A stretch of DNA of 64,000 nucleotides from Viridothelium virens (GCA_010094025.1 ML991780.1:466719-530718); one strand, 5' to 3'. Positions 1 through 12,400 are shown, counted from the stretch's first letter. Numbers and translations are program-made. The notes: generated from the letters alone by a model not told the origin.

Positions 1-1
1 G

Positions 2-424
2 ATCATACGTGATTCTTTCTTCAAACATCTTGCCAAACTCAGCATTACGGAAGCATATATATTCTCACGGCAGCAAAGCGATCCTACGCATCGACACCTT
101 TTCGAATTACTGATTACATCAGCTCTAAAGGAGGAGATAGGTGAGGCAAGAGCAGCACGATGCGTTGAGTTGGTGAACCTTCCCTTTGACAGAGAAGAGG
201 AGGATTGGTTTGAGGAACATTTGATTGATGGGAACGGCAAATCATTGCATGGTGCTAAGGATACGGTCATGGTGAGACGCATAGCTATGGGAAAGATGAA
301 AGATGCTTTGAAGGAAGGAGAACAACTCAGCGGAAGAAACATGAATGGCGTGACTTGGAATACTGTGAAGAACGGGATAAACGCGGGTTTGGGTACCAGG
401 ATGGAGGCCTATCACTCTGGATGA
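2..424 (+). CDS. ELYS-like nuclear pore protein, C-terminal part (partial at window edge)
   Basis: The frame is open from base 2 and ends at TGA 422-424, so only the last 140 residues are present; the gene starts outside the window. The segment FDREEEDWFEEHL followed by AKDTVMVRRIAMGKM resembles the helical ELYS-type domain of fungal nuclear pore assembly proteins, which act at the nuclear envelope with the Nup84/Nup107 complex. The residues upstream (KHLAKLSITEAYIFSRQQ) look like the alpha-helical solenoid of that domain. I see no intron in this piece. The assignment rests on motif memory of the family and not on an alignment, so another alpha-solenoid nucleoporin is possible. It runs tail to tail with the gene at 639-1032. 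Confidence 0.65.
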   Translation: MIRDSFFKHLAKLSITEAYIFSRQQSDPTHRHLFELLITSALKEEIGEARAARCVELVNLPFDREEEDWFEEHLIDGNGKSLHGAKDTVMVRRIAMGKMKDALKEGEQLSGRNMNGVTWNTVKNGINAGLGTRMEAYHSG

Positions 425-638
425 GCTGCTCAAAAAGTTGTTTCAAAAGATATATTTACACGAACAGAGCTCGACGCGGATCGCCCTGTTGGCATGGCCA
501 GCATCCCGACGAAGACCTCTGACGAGAGTCGTCTCGCTGGCATTTTCAGCCGTGTAGGGGAGTGGAGATAGCTGTAGTCTTTAGCTTTATTTGAAATCGA
601 TACCCAAAGACTGATCATGATCAATGTTCCTGAGATGA

Positions 639-1032
639 TCATGAGTATGGTCCACTATAAGTAAAGCTCGTGTGCATCATCTCCTTACAACTCGGTTTCA
701 TATTCTCGGCGTCATTTTCTCTGTTATCTTCTCGAGCGGCAGCAAGCATATCATCGATGCCGCGCTCTTTGAGTGCCTTCTCTAAGCATTGTTTGTATTG
801 TCTGAAGAGTGGCTCGCATTCGTCCTTCGTTGCCTTGCCCGGAAGAAATTCTGAGAGATGTTTAGTGGCTAGGAAAGAACTCGAAGGATCCCCTGATCAA
901 CTCACTTTCGCTGTACCATTTCAAGAAGCAACTATCGTAACGTCTAGACAATTGATCAGTAAATGAGTAGGGATCTATGAAGCCTCCTTACTCTTTGACT
1001 TCGTTGCATTCTGAGGCAAGAGAAGAGGACAT
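639..1032 (-). CDS. MDM35: Mdm35, twin CX9C chaperone of the mitochondrial intermembrane space
   Basis: Three exons, read 1032-992, 943-906 and 850-639, give a 96-residue protein; introns are 48 and 55 nt with GT/AG ends. The product begins MSSSLASECNEVKE and has YDSCFLKWYSEKFLPG and DECEPLFRQYKQCLEKALKERG, the twin CX9C pattern (C9/C19 and C39/C49 approximately) of the Mdm35/TRIAP1 (UPF0203) family. Family members enter the intermembrane space through Mia40 and bind Ups1/Ups2 to shuttle phosphatidic acid or phosphatidylserine between mitochondrial membranes. The C-terminal tail after the helical hairpin (residues about 65-96) is acidic and disordered. Its 5' end faces the RRP6 start 297 bp away, so the two probably share a divergent promoter. 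No single ORF shows this gene because each exon is short; the match of all splice phases makes the call firm. Confidence 0.92.
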
Positions 1033-1328
1033 GTCCCTCGTCAGCTGGAAGACATAAATTCAAGGTCTCAGACGTCGGCGAAGTAAGGTGCGATATGACT
1101 TGCACAGGGCGGAGGCGGAAGCCCGTAGGGGCAAGGATACCCTGGCTAAAATCAAGGTAAGCTTAAATCCGAAGCGAGTGTTGACATCCGTGACTTCATT
1201 AAAAAAATAGCATTCACTTCCGCGAAGCGCGCACATATGGCATAACAATCACAGCTCACAAGCGCTACCTTCACTTTGCAGTTGAACCATTTCCAACAAC
1301 CTTTCTTCGTCAAAAGCAGAGAATCACA

Positions 1329-3934
1329 ATGGAGAGTGGAGCAGATTTCACCTCCATCCGAGACTCCATATCTTTTCCCCTTCTTGCGACGACGAGGCTT
1401 GTAAATCAAGTCGCTGCCGAAGACCTTGATTTCCAGCGCGCGTCAAACCCTTCTGTTGCTGATAGACTGGATCGAGACGATGCGCGGCTTCTACGGATTG
1501 CGAAACGCCTTCTTGGTAGTTCGGCGGCGAGTTCGGGCATTGTACGTCCACAGCTAGACGATGCAGACGACATTGAGACCAACTGGACGGGCGTCGTTGA
1601 TGTTATCGACAGCTTACTTGAGAAAGCCGACACAACTTTGGATGAGTTCTCTGGCGTCCTGAAGAGAGCTAGCCCACCGAATGAACAGGTGAAGTCTGCT
1701 CTCGTACACTACGAAGAATAACCTGCTGACCGTAACAGGCTTCAACACCAAAGTCTAAGCCGCACGAATTTAACGCTTTCCGTAATCAAAATTTAGCAAA
1801 GCCGCAGCGCTTATTTGAACATGTTCCAGTCAACCAGTTCACGGGATCTTTCCGACCATTGCTCACAACAAAGCCCCACGCAATTGTACCGTATTCAGAA
1901 AGCATGAAGCCCGTCACCGAAGAGGATGGCACTATACAGTACGATAGGTTTCTGTTGTCAAGGAAGTAATGAGTTGAAGCTAATTTTATGATGCCATGCA
2001 GCTATCCACATCCATACCAGACTGAGATCGAGCAGTATCAGTACCCTTCAGCCGTACACACCGAAGCTATCCCCATCCCTTACCAGCCTTTCGGAACAAC
2101 TACTGCAACCCTTGTCGACACACCCGAAAAACTAGAAGAGATGCTGAAGGAATTAAAGGGCGCAAGCGAGATAGCCATCGATCTTGAGCATCACGACCAC
2201 CGATCTTACATTGGCATAGTTTCCTTGATGCAGATAAGTACCAGAAACAAGGATTGGATTGTTGATACCCTGAAACCCTGGAGACGCAAGCTTGAGGTGT
2301 TGAACGAAGTGTTTACGGATCCGCGCATTCTCAAGGTCTTTCATGGGTCTCACATGGATAATATGTGGCTGCAACGTGATTTCGGCTTGTACGTGGTCGG
2401 CATGTTCGACACCTATCATGCAGCGAGTGCTCTAGGCTACTCTGGAAGGAGCCTGGCTTTTCTTCTTAGGACATTCATCAACTTTGAGGCTCAAAAGCAG
2501 TATCAAACAGCCGACTGGAGGATGCGGTGAGTCTTTTTAATCCCATTTCAGATTACAGTTACTAATCGCAACAGTCCTTTACCTACCGAGCTTTTCGATT
2601 ATGCACGCTCTGATACCCATTTCCTCCTGTATATTTACGACTGCATGCGTAACGAGCTAATCCAACGTTCATCCTCACGCAACCCGGAAAACGACAAGTT
2701 TCAAGACGTTCTTGAAAATTCCAAGCTTTACAATCTACAGCGCTTTGAAAACCCTTTCTACGATGCGGACCATGGAGAAGGTTCAGGTGGGTGGTCCAAA
2801 CTTCTTGTCCGAACGCCCTCTTTGCTATCGAAGGAGCAATTCTCAATCTTCCGTGCCGTCCATAAATGGCGCGATGAGCTCGCGCGGAAGCTTGATGAAA
2901 GCACTAACTACATTCTGACAAATGCGGCCCTTTTTAATATCGCTCAATCCATTCCTATGAATGAGTCGAACCTGTTCAGCGCGATCAAGCCAACGTCGCC
3001 GCCTGTCCGCCAACATAAGAATGAGCTCCTTGGCGTGATAGCTAAGGCCAAAATCGCTGGTCAGAATGGCCCCGAGATGGGTGACCTGTTCGACCATCCG
3101 AAACTGCGCCAGGAGGATATTCCACAGATCCAAGCGCCAGCATCGTTCTCCGCGCCGATGCTTCCTGCACCTACTAACACTTCCGGTCATCAGCTTTTCT
3201 CTACCGCGCATTCACATTCGTTGCGTGCCTTCGCGTCAAAATTTTGGGGTGCGTCCCTTAACCGCCAGGGCCAGGAGCAGCGTCGCACTCTCGCCACGGA
3301 TAGCATACGTCTCACGATCCCACTTCCTAAGCTCAACCCCCAAATCTACGAAAGCATCACGGCCGTAGCTCATCTTACAGACCAAAGCTCTCCCACGGGT
3401 GCTATAGAGACCAGCATTGGTTCCGACATTCCGCACCGCAGAGCTGCTGAGCGCGAGCCAGAGACAGAAAACAGTCCGACTTTTACCATCGTTCAGCTCG
3501 GCGGAAAACGCAAACGTGGGCAAGATTCGGGATCTGCTGATCACCCCCAGACCTCGTCCAGCGTAAACGGTGCTGGTGGTGAACTCGAGGACCAGGCGGA
3601 TGAGATGTCGCAGGAGCAAAAGCAGGCGAAAAAGAGAGCGACGAGGAGGGCGAAGAAGGCGAGGCAGCGAGCAAGTCGGGCGGCGGCGAGAGTGGCGGAG
3701 GGTGGTCAGGAAGGGGACGATGATGAAAATGAGAACGAAGGAGCAGCTGTGAACGAAGAAGAGCCGTTCGATTATGCGAATGCACCGAGTGTTTTGCATG
3801 CACAAACCGAGGAGAAGGGCAGTAGGGGAAAGAAGGAGGCGTTCAACCCATACGTGAAGGCGACGGACGCACCGAAGGGTTTGGGAAAGGTTCAGAGGGA
3901 GAGCGCCGGACGGAGCGGGACTTTCATGGGTTGA
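1329..3934 (+). CDS. RRP6: Exosome 3'-5' exoribonuclease Rrp6 (EXOSC10)
   Basis: Four exons (1329-1688, 1739-1938, 2002-2526, 2575-3934) encode 814 residues. The N-terminus (about 10-105) is the PMC2NT domain that binds Rrp47/Lrp1. The DEDD-Y nuclease core shows Asp247 and Glu249 (IDLEHH), Asp306 (HGSHMDNMW), and Tyr371/Asp375 (DYARSDTH), so all catalytic residues are present. An HRDC domain follows at about 445-503. The C-terminal third is disordered and ends in an Arg/Lys/Ala-rich basic stretch (about 700-735), which fits exosome and nucleic-acid contacts. The protein acts in the nuclear exosome, trimming rRNA and snoRNA and degrading cryptic transcripts. Length is a little above the 733 residues of yeast Rrp6. 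The start is the first ATG in frame before PMC2NT, and intron 3 has a clear ACTAATC branch point. Confidence 0.96.
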
Positions 3935-4306
3935 TTGACGAGACGTGAAATGATGGTACTTGCATTGAAGGGGAGTCGAGCACAGGAGTTAGGTGCGGTT
4001 CAGACCTGCATTGCGGGCGTTGATGATACCATGCCCGAAATATGGCGGAAGAGGAGTCTTGCATTGTTTGTGTAATGTACAACAGGACCATCCTGAGATA
4101 CACATGGTAGCTCCTCTCTACCTCAAATGATACTACCAATAATTTACATGAAACTCGATGAAAACTTTCAGTCATCCGCTGCAATGCAAGTACTGGCCTA
4201 AAGGACGAAGTCCATCGAGGTTGCCAGTCGCCAAAACGCCACGTTATGCTCCGACAATGCTCCTGTTAGTGCCAACCAATGCAGATTGAACATCGCGTAT
4301 TCCACC
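3935..4306. other. Convergent intergenic gap, RRP6 / MTM1
   Basis: This 372-bp stretch lies between two gene ends that face each other. It should hold the two 3' untranslated regions; I see no ORF of interest, repeat or RNA gene. Confidence 0.7.
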
Positions 4307-5739
4307 CTACGCGTCTCTGCTCTCCCTCTCGTTCATTGCCCCTGCCATCTTCTTCCCTATCTCGTAGCTACTGATCATGATTGCGCATGCAGGTGCAACT
4401 TTCAGACAACGCGCAGCCCATCCCTTGAATAAACCAGTAGTACCCTCTGTTTTGAAAATGTGCCAAAGGAATTGCGGCATAGACCTCCGCTCCGGGGGCA
4501 ACTGACCATCGGGAAGTCTCGAGGCCTGATTCGACGAGTACCGCACAACTTGCTGCCTCGTCTTGCCAACATCAAAGGGGGTGGTCACGAATGCAGCCAC
4601 AGCACCCGAGCCCGCTCCCGCAATGAATGAATCCATCAGCACTGTTGAATGCGACTGCTGCGACAGACTCTGAGTTCGCCTCTGTGGCAACAGACCCCCC
4701 TCGGGACCCGCCGCAATACCCATCGTCCTCTCTCTCGTCTGAGCCAGCATATCACGCCCAGTCTCATACCCCCACCAATACAGTCCCGAAAACGGCACAT
4801 CCCGCCACAGCGTCAAACTCAACCCCCTCCAAAGACTACGATATCCCTCCGTCCCCACCATCTCCCCCAAGCCCCTCAGCGTCTGACTCATGATCCCTCC
4901 ACTCGGCCCCTCCGAATGCTGCATCCGCGTCCGCAGCATCTCAATCGGGCTAACCACGAACGCCGCGCCCACGCGAGCGACGCTCCCCGCAGAGAGGGGC
5001 GCATAGGCCTCGCTGACGCGGTCGCGCAGCGGCGAGGCGGCCGACGTGCGCAGCCAGTCGTAGCCGGCGAAGTAGATGACGTTGCCTGGGACGGCCATCA
5101 TGAGGGTGGGCGAGAGGCCGCGCCAGAGGGTGAGGACGCCTTCGTTGCGGGCGATCTTGCGGAGGCCGTCGAGCGTGGAGTTGAAGGTGCGTCGGCGCGA
5201 CTCTTCGGCGGCGCAGTCGGTCGTCAGCGAGTCGATTGATGGGGCGGTGGTGGCGGCGGCGGGGGAGGCGTCGATGCTGGTGAATTTGGTGGGGGTGGTG
5301 AGCGGGTTGTCGGCAAGGCAGAGGCGGGAGTTGTTGTGTAGCCAGAAGACTTCTTCGCGGCAGCAGGCGGTGGTGCCGAGGTTGGAGGGCAGGTTCTTGA
5401 AGGAGGAGATTTGGGAGGCATAGCGTGCGGGCGAAGGGGTAGAGGATGGACTGGATTGAGATTGTAGTCGGACGCGAACGACGTCGAGGGGAGTTACTGC
5501 CGCAGATTGTTAGTCAAAAAAAAAATTTCTGTTGCATTATCGTATTGTAGTATACCAAGGAGAGATGTGAAGACGCTGCCTATCGTGGCAGACATCATCT
5601 TTTGTGTGAGGGAAGTATCTTCGACTCCATTTCTGCTATCAAAGGATGGAACATTTTCCGGTATTCTGTCATGCCGTTGGCCATCTGGAATATTCGGAAA
5701 GCTTCCATCGTCGCTCGCATTCGCAGAGAGAGACGCCAT
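4307..5739 (-). CDS. MTM1: Mitochondrial carrier of the Mtm1 / SLC25A39-40 type
   Basis: Two exons (5739-5556 and 5496-4307; intron 59 nt) give 457 residues. Three carrier repeats are visible with PxD-type signatures: TPLDVVRVRLQ in repeat 1, SPIEMLRTRMQ in repeat 2 and TPFDVGKTRQQ in repeat 3. The sequences MMSATIGSVFTSLL and WRGLSLTLWRDVPFSGLYW are typical of Mtm1. The long matrix loop after helix 1 carries cysteines (TTACCREEV and NSRLCLA), in the place where SLC25A39 has Cys residues linked to iron-sulfur and glutathione sensing. The family imports glutathione and affects Mn-SOD2 activation and iron homeostasis in the inner membrane. The ATG at 5739 opens MASLSANASD; the open frame extends further up but has no other ATG. 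It is divergent from the F-box gene with 250 bp between starts. Confidence 0.92.
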
Positions 5740-5989
5740 GACGGCGCTCGCCACTGCAGAAGAGAGCCCGAAGCTTTCTCTGGCGACTGTCAATGGATTG
5801 GTGGGAGGTTAGAGATGAAGGGAGTTGTGGAATGAGTCTATCTTAGCATCGTTAGGTCTTATTCGGGCAGATCGCCAAATTATCGGATGTCGACATCATT
5901 ACCGCTTTGTCCGACCCTAACTCCGTCATCGCTCCAGTTGCTCCCAACCGCTACACAACCCTTAATTCGCCCTTGCAGATACCCTTTAA

Positions 5990-7637
5990 ATGGATCCCAC
6001 CGAGGCCGAGCTCGAATCTTTCCGACGAAAGTGGCGAGAAGAAGTCTCTGCGCGGGCGCGAGGCAGTGGAAGCTCATCACCAAGCGCAGGAAAGGCTTAT
6101 GAGTCTCATCACGATAATCGTCCAAAACGAGCTCCCCCGGCTGGACCTTCCGCGCCTTTGGCAAGAGCCTCGAAGATAGGCGAGTCAGATGAAATAGAAC
6201 CTCGGACATATCATGATTTGCCAAACAAGGAGGAAAGCCTAAGATTAGACAGCGATCGGACACACATAGAAGAATCCAACAGGGAGCCTCGTTCAGCATT
6301 AGAACATTATGAAAAGGCCGTAGAAAGAGAAACTCAAGGGAGTTTAGGAGACAGCGTGAGCCTGTATAGAAAAGCGTTCAAGGTAGGCAACACTATCTCT
6401 TGGGGGCAATTGCAGCTAAGCCAATTGCAAGTTGGATTCCTCTGTCCATGAGAAGTACAAGAATAAGCACTTCCCGCCATCCTCATATGCGCCGAAGAAA
6501 CCCACAAATCCTAATCCTCCAAACACTCCCACTACGGTTCCTAGTACCGTCCACCACTCCCTACATGGCCTACCACTACCGCTGACCGAGCTTATCAATG
6601 ACTTTGCCCAATTATCGATCCCTCGAGCAGAGCCTCCAACTGATGCCTCGCCGCCTCCCCCATGCCCTATCGCCAACATCCCTGGTGAAGTACTCACTGA
6701 GATCTTCTTCCAAATCGCTCTCCATGATCTTGCTAGTTTTGGCCGGTTAGCCCAAGTCTGCAGACGCTTCGCTTATCTTGTCGTGACCGAGGAGCGCATC
6801 TGGCGGCGCATAGCAACTGGATCTGAAATCGGTTTCGGAGCTATGCACTACCGCTACAATTGCGACTTACACGGACGTCCACTGAGCTACTTTCTCAATA
6901 AAGATGACGATAGCTGGAGGCTCAAGTCCCTACTTGACGCCGATGAGAGCGACATGCGGCCGTCGCCGCTCCTGCAGCCCTCTCCTCAATACACCTCGAC
7001 CCTGCTGCAGAACAAGTACGCTGGTTCCTGGCGACAAATGTTTCGATCTCGGCCTCGTATACGTTTTAATGGATGCTATATCTCCACTGTGAACTATAGT
7101 CGGCCAGGGGCGGCTTCGACCACGCAACTCACCTGGAACTCACCTGTGCTTATCGTTACATATTATCGCTACTTACGCTTTTACCGCGATGGTACCGTCA
7201 TTAGCCTACAAACCCCGGCCGAGCCTCAAGATGTCGTACATCATCTCATTGAGGAGAATGTCGGCACAAATAGCCAGGCTTTTCCAGGACTATCAGCCAT
7301 GAAAGGCGCTCTCCATGGCCGGTGGCGTATCACAGGTCCCGTGGATCAGCTAACTGCTCAGTCCTCTCCGGAGACTAGCGATGACGAGGAGGATTTGGCT
7401 GAAACCGTCGCCCCAGACGAGCAGGAAGGCGACCTCTATGTGGAGACGGAAAGCGTTGTGTCTAAGTATATGATGAAGATGCAGTTTGGAATCGGAAATG
7501 CGGGAAGAGGAACCAGAAATAATAAGTTGCAATGGAAGGGCTTTTGGAGTTACAATAGATACAGTGGTGACTGGGGGGAGTTAGTGTCGAAGCATGATCG
7601 GGCATTTACGTGGAGTCGCGTGAAGAGTTGGACATAA
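5990..7637 (+). CDS. F-box protein of the Pof7/Hrt3/FBXO9 type
   Basis: Two exons (5990-6382, 6432-7637) encode 532 residues. The N-terminal part (about 90-145) has a TPR/MIT-like helical unit (ALEHYEKAVERETQG, SVSLYRKAFKLD), as in FBXO9 and S. pombe Pof7. The F-box follows at about 205-250 with IPGEVLTEIFFQIA and VCRRFAYLV. The rest resembles the beta-rich C-terminus of the family (RFNGCYISTVNYSRPG, FYRDGTVISLQTP, WRITG), thought to bind substrates. It should act as the substrate receptor of an SCF ubiquitin ligase through Skp1. The intron acceptor is AAG, not CAG, but it is the only one that restores the frame (AFK then LDSSVHEKY). An acidic stretch near 455-480 is low complexity. Confidence 0.9.
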
Positions 7638-7996
7638 CGTACAAGACGAGTCTGTGAAACGAGAAATGGGATAGACGAATTATACAATTTTGATGGGACC
7701 CGACAGTCGTACATAGAGGCCTTCAGCATGTAGAGTTTCGACGAAGCGTGGGCTTCTTGACTGTAAATCAATTCCAAGTCGCTGCATTACAATGCGTTAA
7801 AATATCAAACAATATCAGAAGTGCATTTTTGCCATTTGGCCTGGCCAATGGCTTAATCGGGATCTTCTCGCGGTTAGGTTAAGGTGAACGTTCGTCTGCC
7901 AGATATCCTCCACAAGCTGCCTGTAAACCTACTTTACCACTATCGTATTCTATACAAGGTGGATATGTACAGTCTTGATATATTTAGGTAGACATC
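7638..7996. other. Intergenic gap, F-box gene / VPS51
   Basis: About 360 bp hold the 3' region of the F-box gene and the VPS51 promoter. I see no gene or repeat in it. Confidence 0.7.
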
Positions 7997-8889
7997 ATGT
8001 CAACTCTGGTCTCTCCACGGCCTTCTACGCAAATATCATCATCCCGGCGCACCTCTCTCGAATCCTCAACAGCGACCTCTCGCTCTGCATCGGCAACCCG
8101 ACCACCTCAAGCTTCCGAAACCCTACGTCGCAATCGTGCTGCCCTGCGCGACTACTATGGCCTTAAAGGTCCTCAAACCGAGGCAGAGAGCAAAGCTATC
8201 CCACCCGTAGAGGTTGAACTAGAAAGCGAACTAGACAAAGCAGGCTTCAATGCGGAGCAATACGTCAAAGATGTCCTCGCGCGGGAGCGACTAGAAGGCA
8301 TTCTAAAGACCGAGAGCAACCTCGTCAGCGGTATTACCACCTCCCTTCTCCCCCTAGTCCTCCTTCTCATAGATGAAGAAAATGCCAGCATCTAATCTAG
8401 CTGCATGCAGAAATCCGCGGCCTCGACGGCGAGCGCAAATCCCTCGTTTACGACAACTACAGCAAGCTCATCTCCGCCACCGACACCATTCGCCGCATGC
8501 GCACTTCCATGGACCCCCTGACTCCGACCGCGTCGACCCTCTCCCCGGCTATCGCGCATATCGCTGAGACGGCGGAGGTGCTGTCCCGGAATCTGGCCGA
8601 GAAGACGAGGGGTGTGAGAAGGGAGGCGGAGGAGAGCGGGAGGGAAAGGAGTGGGTCAAGGGGGAAGGAGGACGAGAACGAGGGTAAGAAAAGGGCAAGG
8701 GAGACGGTGAGGTGGGTGGTGGATGCTCCAGGGAGGATGAGGGGCTTGATTGTGAGGGGAAAGAGGGGGGATGCCGAGAAAGAGTGGGAACAGGTCAGAG
8801 GTTTATTGGAGAAGTGGGACGGAGTGAAGGAAGTGGAGGAAGTGAGGAAGCAATGTGAAGATGTGCTTAAGGAGGCGGACGCTGGCTGA
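7997..8889 (+). CDS. VPS51: Vps51, GARP/EARP tethering complex subunit
   Basis: Two exons (7997-8330, 8411-8889; intron 80 nt) give 270 residues. The diagnostic N-terminal block is present: RRNRAALRDYYGLK (about 37-50), FNAEQYVKDVL (about 85-98) and, across the splice, EIRGLDGERKSLVYDNYSKL with SATDTIRRMR (about 112-145). This region holds the short motif that binds the Tlg1 SNARE in yeast. The remainder is charged coiled coil. Vps51 joins Vps52, Vps53 and Vps54 in the tether for endosome-to-Golgi retrograde vesicles. Length lies between yeast (164) and animal members. The first in-frame ATG is used; the Ser/Thr-rich first 35 residues are likely disordered. Confidence 0.93.
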
Positions 8890-9444
8890 AAGTTATACTG
8901 CTTTGCTCGAAAAGTTTCTTCAAATGGTATCAACAACTCTATCCAAGGTCTATGTCTCATGGCTGGCAGAACGATTGTCCACCGCTTCACCCAAAAGTTC
9001 CAGCGGGGAAGCAGGACCGCGGGACTAAAAGAGACAGGAAGCGCGAAGAAAGGGGATTAAACGTCTTCTATGTCAAAGGTCAATGCTGAGTTGCAAAGAC
9101 GGATTGAAGTGAGCATCAAAGAAAGGTGTGGTCGTTTGACAGCCGACGACGCTGCGAGGACGACATTTGATACCATACATATCTTTCTTCATTTCACTAG
9201 ATCAATGAGCTCGAGAACTCTACAAAAGACTCAAAAGACATTCTTTGCTTCCGTTCATGAGATCACACAGCGAAAAGAGGAAAAAGAATCATGCTAACGG
9301 ATGCGATATCCAGCTATGTACAGCTACACAAAAGACTGGTCCTATCGAACGATCTCGGGGTAACAGTATTAAACTATACAATTTCCTTCAGGGTTCTCCG
9401 TCCTCTCCTGTTCCTTCTTCTATCCAATCCCGTCCCCCTTCCAT
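8890..9444. other. Convergent intergenic gap, VPS51 / SYP1
   Basis: This 555-bp stretch lies between two converging gene ends. It has short ORFs without family features and a pyrimidine-rich part near 9390-9500; I see no gene. Confidence 0.65.
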
Positions 9445-12400
9445 CTAAACAGCCTGATACGTCCCACTCATCAACTTCCTCGCCCCCTCCACCTCCTTCC
9501 AGTTGCCCCTCGGCGTCGCCGGCCCCGCCGTCGTCCCCTCCTCATCTGCAAACGGATCCTCCTCCTTAGCCATCCCCTGCTCGAACCTCGTCACACTCAA
9601 CCCACTGCCCACCGCCGACGCCGCCGCCCCACCCACCTCCCACCGCGCCTCCACATGGCCCGGCTTGCCCTCCACCCCATCCATCGCAAACCGCGCCAGC
9701 AGCTTCTGCGGCGCCGCGTCGGCCGCCAACGTCACGTCGCCGAGGCGCCAATAGATGAGCGACTTTTCGCGGGAGAAGGTGCCGACGGGCTTGGACTGGC
9801 AGGAGGTCGGCTTCGTGCCGGGCTCGAGGTGGATGATCATGACGACGTTGCTCAGCGACACGGTCTTCGGCTTGGCCTCGGTGGTGTCAGCTCCGGTCTC
9901 GGTGTCGCGATCGGTGTCGGTGGCGTGCGCTAGGAACGCTGGGTTGAGCGAGTAGCTGAGGATGACGGAGGTTTGGGTGGCTTCGCATTTCCAGGCGGGC
10001 GTGAGTAGGAGTGGGGCGTGGGTGCCGGGGTCGGTGTCGTCGAGGTGGAGCTGGTATTTGAAGGCTACGGATGTTTTGGTGATGCTGGATAGATTGACGG
10101 TGTATTCGCCGGGCTTTTCTGGGATGTTCTCAATGAAGGTTGGATTCGGCGCAACCTTTTCAAGGACGGGGAAATTTTCGAGGCGGATGGTTTCACTGCC
10201 AAATTGGGCGGGAGCGGAGAGGTCTGTAGGGTTGTAGGCGAGGGCCAGTTCGCCGATGACGACGGCTTTGTTGATGGAGTTGTTTTCGAACCAGACGTTG
10301 ACGGTTTCGACGATGCTGGAATTTAAGCCAGGGGAGAGGAGTTCAGGATGCTTGACAGTGGCACTGCGAGAACTTAGAGCGGAGCGCTGTGAGCGGATAG
10401 ACTGTGTGTCGGAGGCGGCGTGATCATCGCCGAGCATACCCGTCCGATGACCCAGTCTTGGTAGAGATAGGGGAGTACTACTCCCAAGAACAGGTGCTGT
10501 CGTCGCCCGAGCCGCGATGGAAGGGGCTGACTCTAGCGATGCAGTGCTATCTTTTGGGGTGTGAGAAGGAGGTGGGCCAGGAGGAGGCTCAAACGCTTGG
10601 GCAGTATCGGCTGGAGAGCCAAATGATGATGCAGTATCCGTGGAAGGCCCAAATGCTTGAGCAATGTCAGCTGGAGTACCGAAAGCGGGCGGAGGGCCTG
10701 GAGGAGGCTCAAATTCCTGCGATGGGCTCGCCAGCTTAGCTGCTTCAGCCGTCACGTTCTCCGTCGGGGGCACGAGTCGGGGCGATGATGGCAAAGAAGT
10801 GGAAGTTTGTACAGGTGTTTCGCCGCCTAGACCTGGAATAGTAAGAGATTGGGAATCTGGAATAAACATGGTATTGCGGACATCCGATCGATCTCGCCGG
10901 CCGCGTACAGTACCCGGCTTTTTCATTGGAAAGGTAGACTATAGATGTTAGCTTCTTTATTCTGCCAGTGAGGGATTCTTCACGTACAGCTCGTAATGTA
11001 TTTGCGACATTTGCTAGTGCTGCATCGCCACCTTCTTCCTGTATTGGCGCGTTCCTGATATCAACTTTGAATTGAGATGCGGGAGCTTCGTCAGATCTAC
11101 ACAAAGCTTTAGCATGAAAACAATGGGCCGGGTTCTGTGATGCTCACGCAGCAGCTTCTTGCTGGGCTTGACTTATTGCGTCAAAGTGGGCTGGAGGCAC
11201 TGTAAAACCTTCCGCATCTTTTTGAGGCTTGAGACGTCTTAGTATTGAAGCCACGAACGTCAGTGAGCGGGTAAGCTGACCTCATTTTCCTGTGCCTTAT
11301 TGCTTGGTTGCAAGGGTTCCTGCAATTGATTTATAGCCGATGCGCTGGCTCCATCATTAAAGGAAGGTTGGCCTTGAGATTCCCCAGCAGTACCATTAAT
11401 ACCAGCAGTGGTAGTCTCGACCTCTTCAGACTGAGGTGGCAACGTGTCTTCTTCTTGCAATGAGGACTGAGCACGGTTGCTTACGGGCTCCTCTTGAGTG
11501 GGCGCTAACGATGACGAAGTCTGTTGCTTTGATCGGCTACGACCACCAAGGGAGCTAAACGGCGACCTCGATTTCTCCTTTCTCTCGGGTGATTGAGATT
11601 CGTGGCCAAGCGGCATCATGCTGTTCCGCTTACTTCGATTCAATACCGTACCGAATCGCCTAAGGCCTTTTAATCGACTTGGCGTTTTTTGCTCCTGTAC
11701 TTCTCGAATGTTAGCCTTCCATTTCCTGTACTGCACATAGCGCGACCTACTTGAGCCTGATCGGCTAGATCCATCATCATTACCAGTAGAAGCAGTAGGT
11801 GCAAGGGTTTCCTGTGGTATGGGAGGTACTGGCGGAGCGGTGCTCGCAGTTGGCACAACGGATCCAGTGGTTGAAGGTCGACTCCTAGTCCGCTCTATCC
11901 TTGGCTGGCCACGAGTCGTACGAAGCGCCCATGTTTTGATCTCATCTGCAGTCTCAATACTAAGGATTCCGTTCAGGCAATTCTCTGTTGATTGTCGTAC
12001 TCTCTCCACGTGGTCTACCTCGTGTGTTTGGAATTGCGTGAGGACGTCCCGCAAATGATTTAGTCTGCTCTCATCTACTTGTTGAAGACTCTCGAAAACG
12101 AACGGTGCCTGCGAATCCCATTGCAATCTCGCACTGTCCGCTTCCTGAGCAGCGTTTGCAACTTTCTGCGCCGAGGCTTTCTGACCCTGTGAGTTCAGCT
12201 TATCCGATTTCTTTTGAGCGGCATCGAGCTCTTTTGCTATTGAACCCAGGTTTCCCTGTATTGTTGACATTTGCTGGAGTTCCCGATTGGACGTTTGGAA
12301 GTCTCGTAGGGGTCGTTCAACGTCAGCTTCTATCCTTTGCGCCAACGTCTGGTGTGAATCGGACAGAGTCTCGGTTGCGCTGACAATCCTTTGCCATGGT

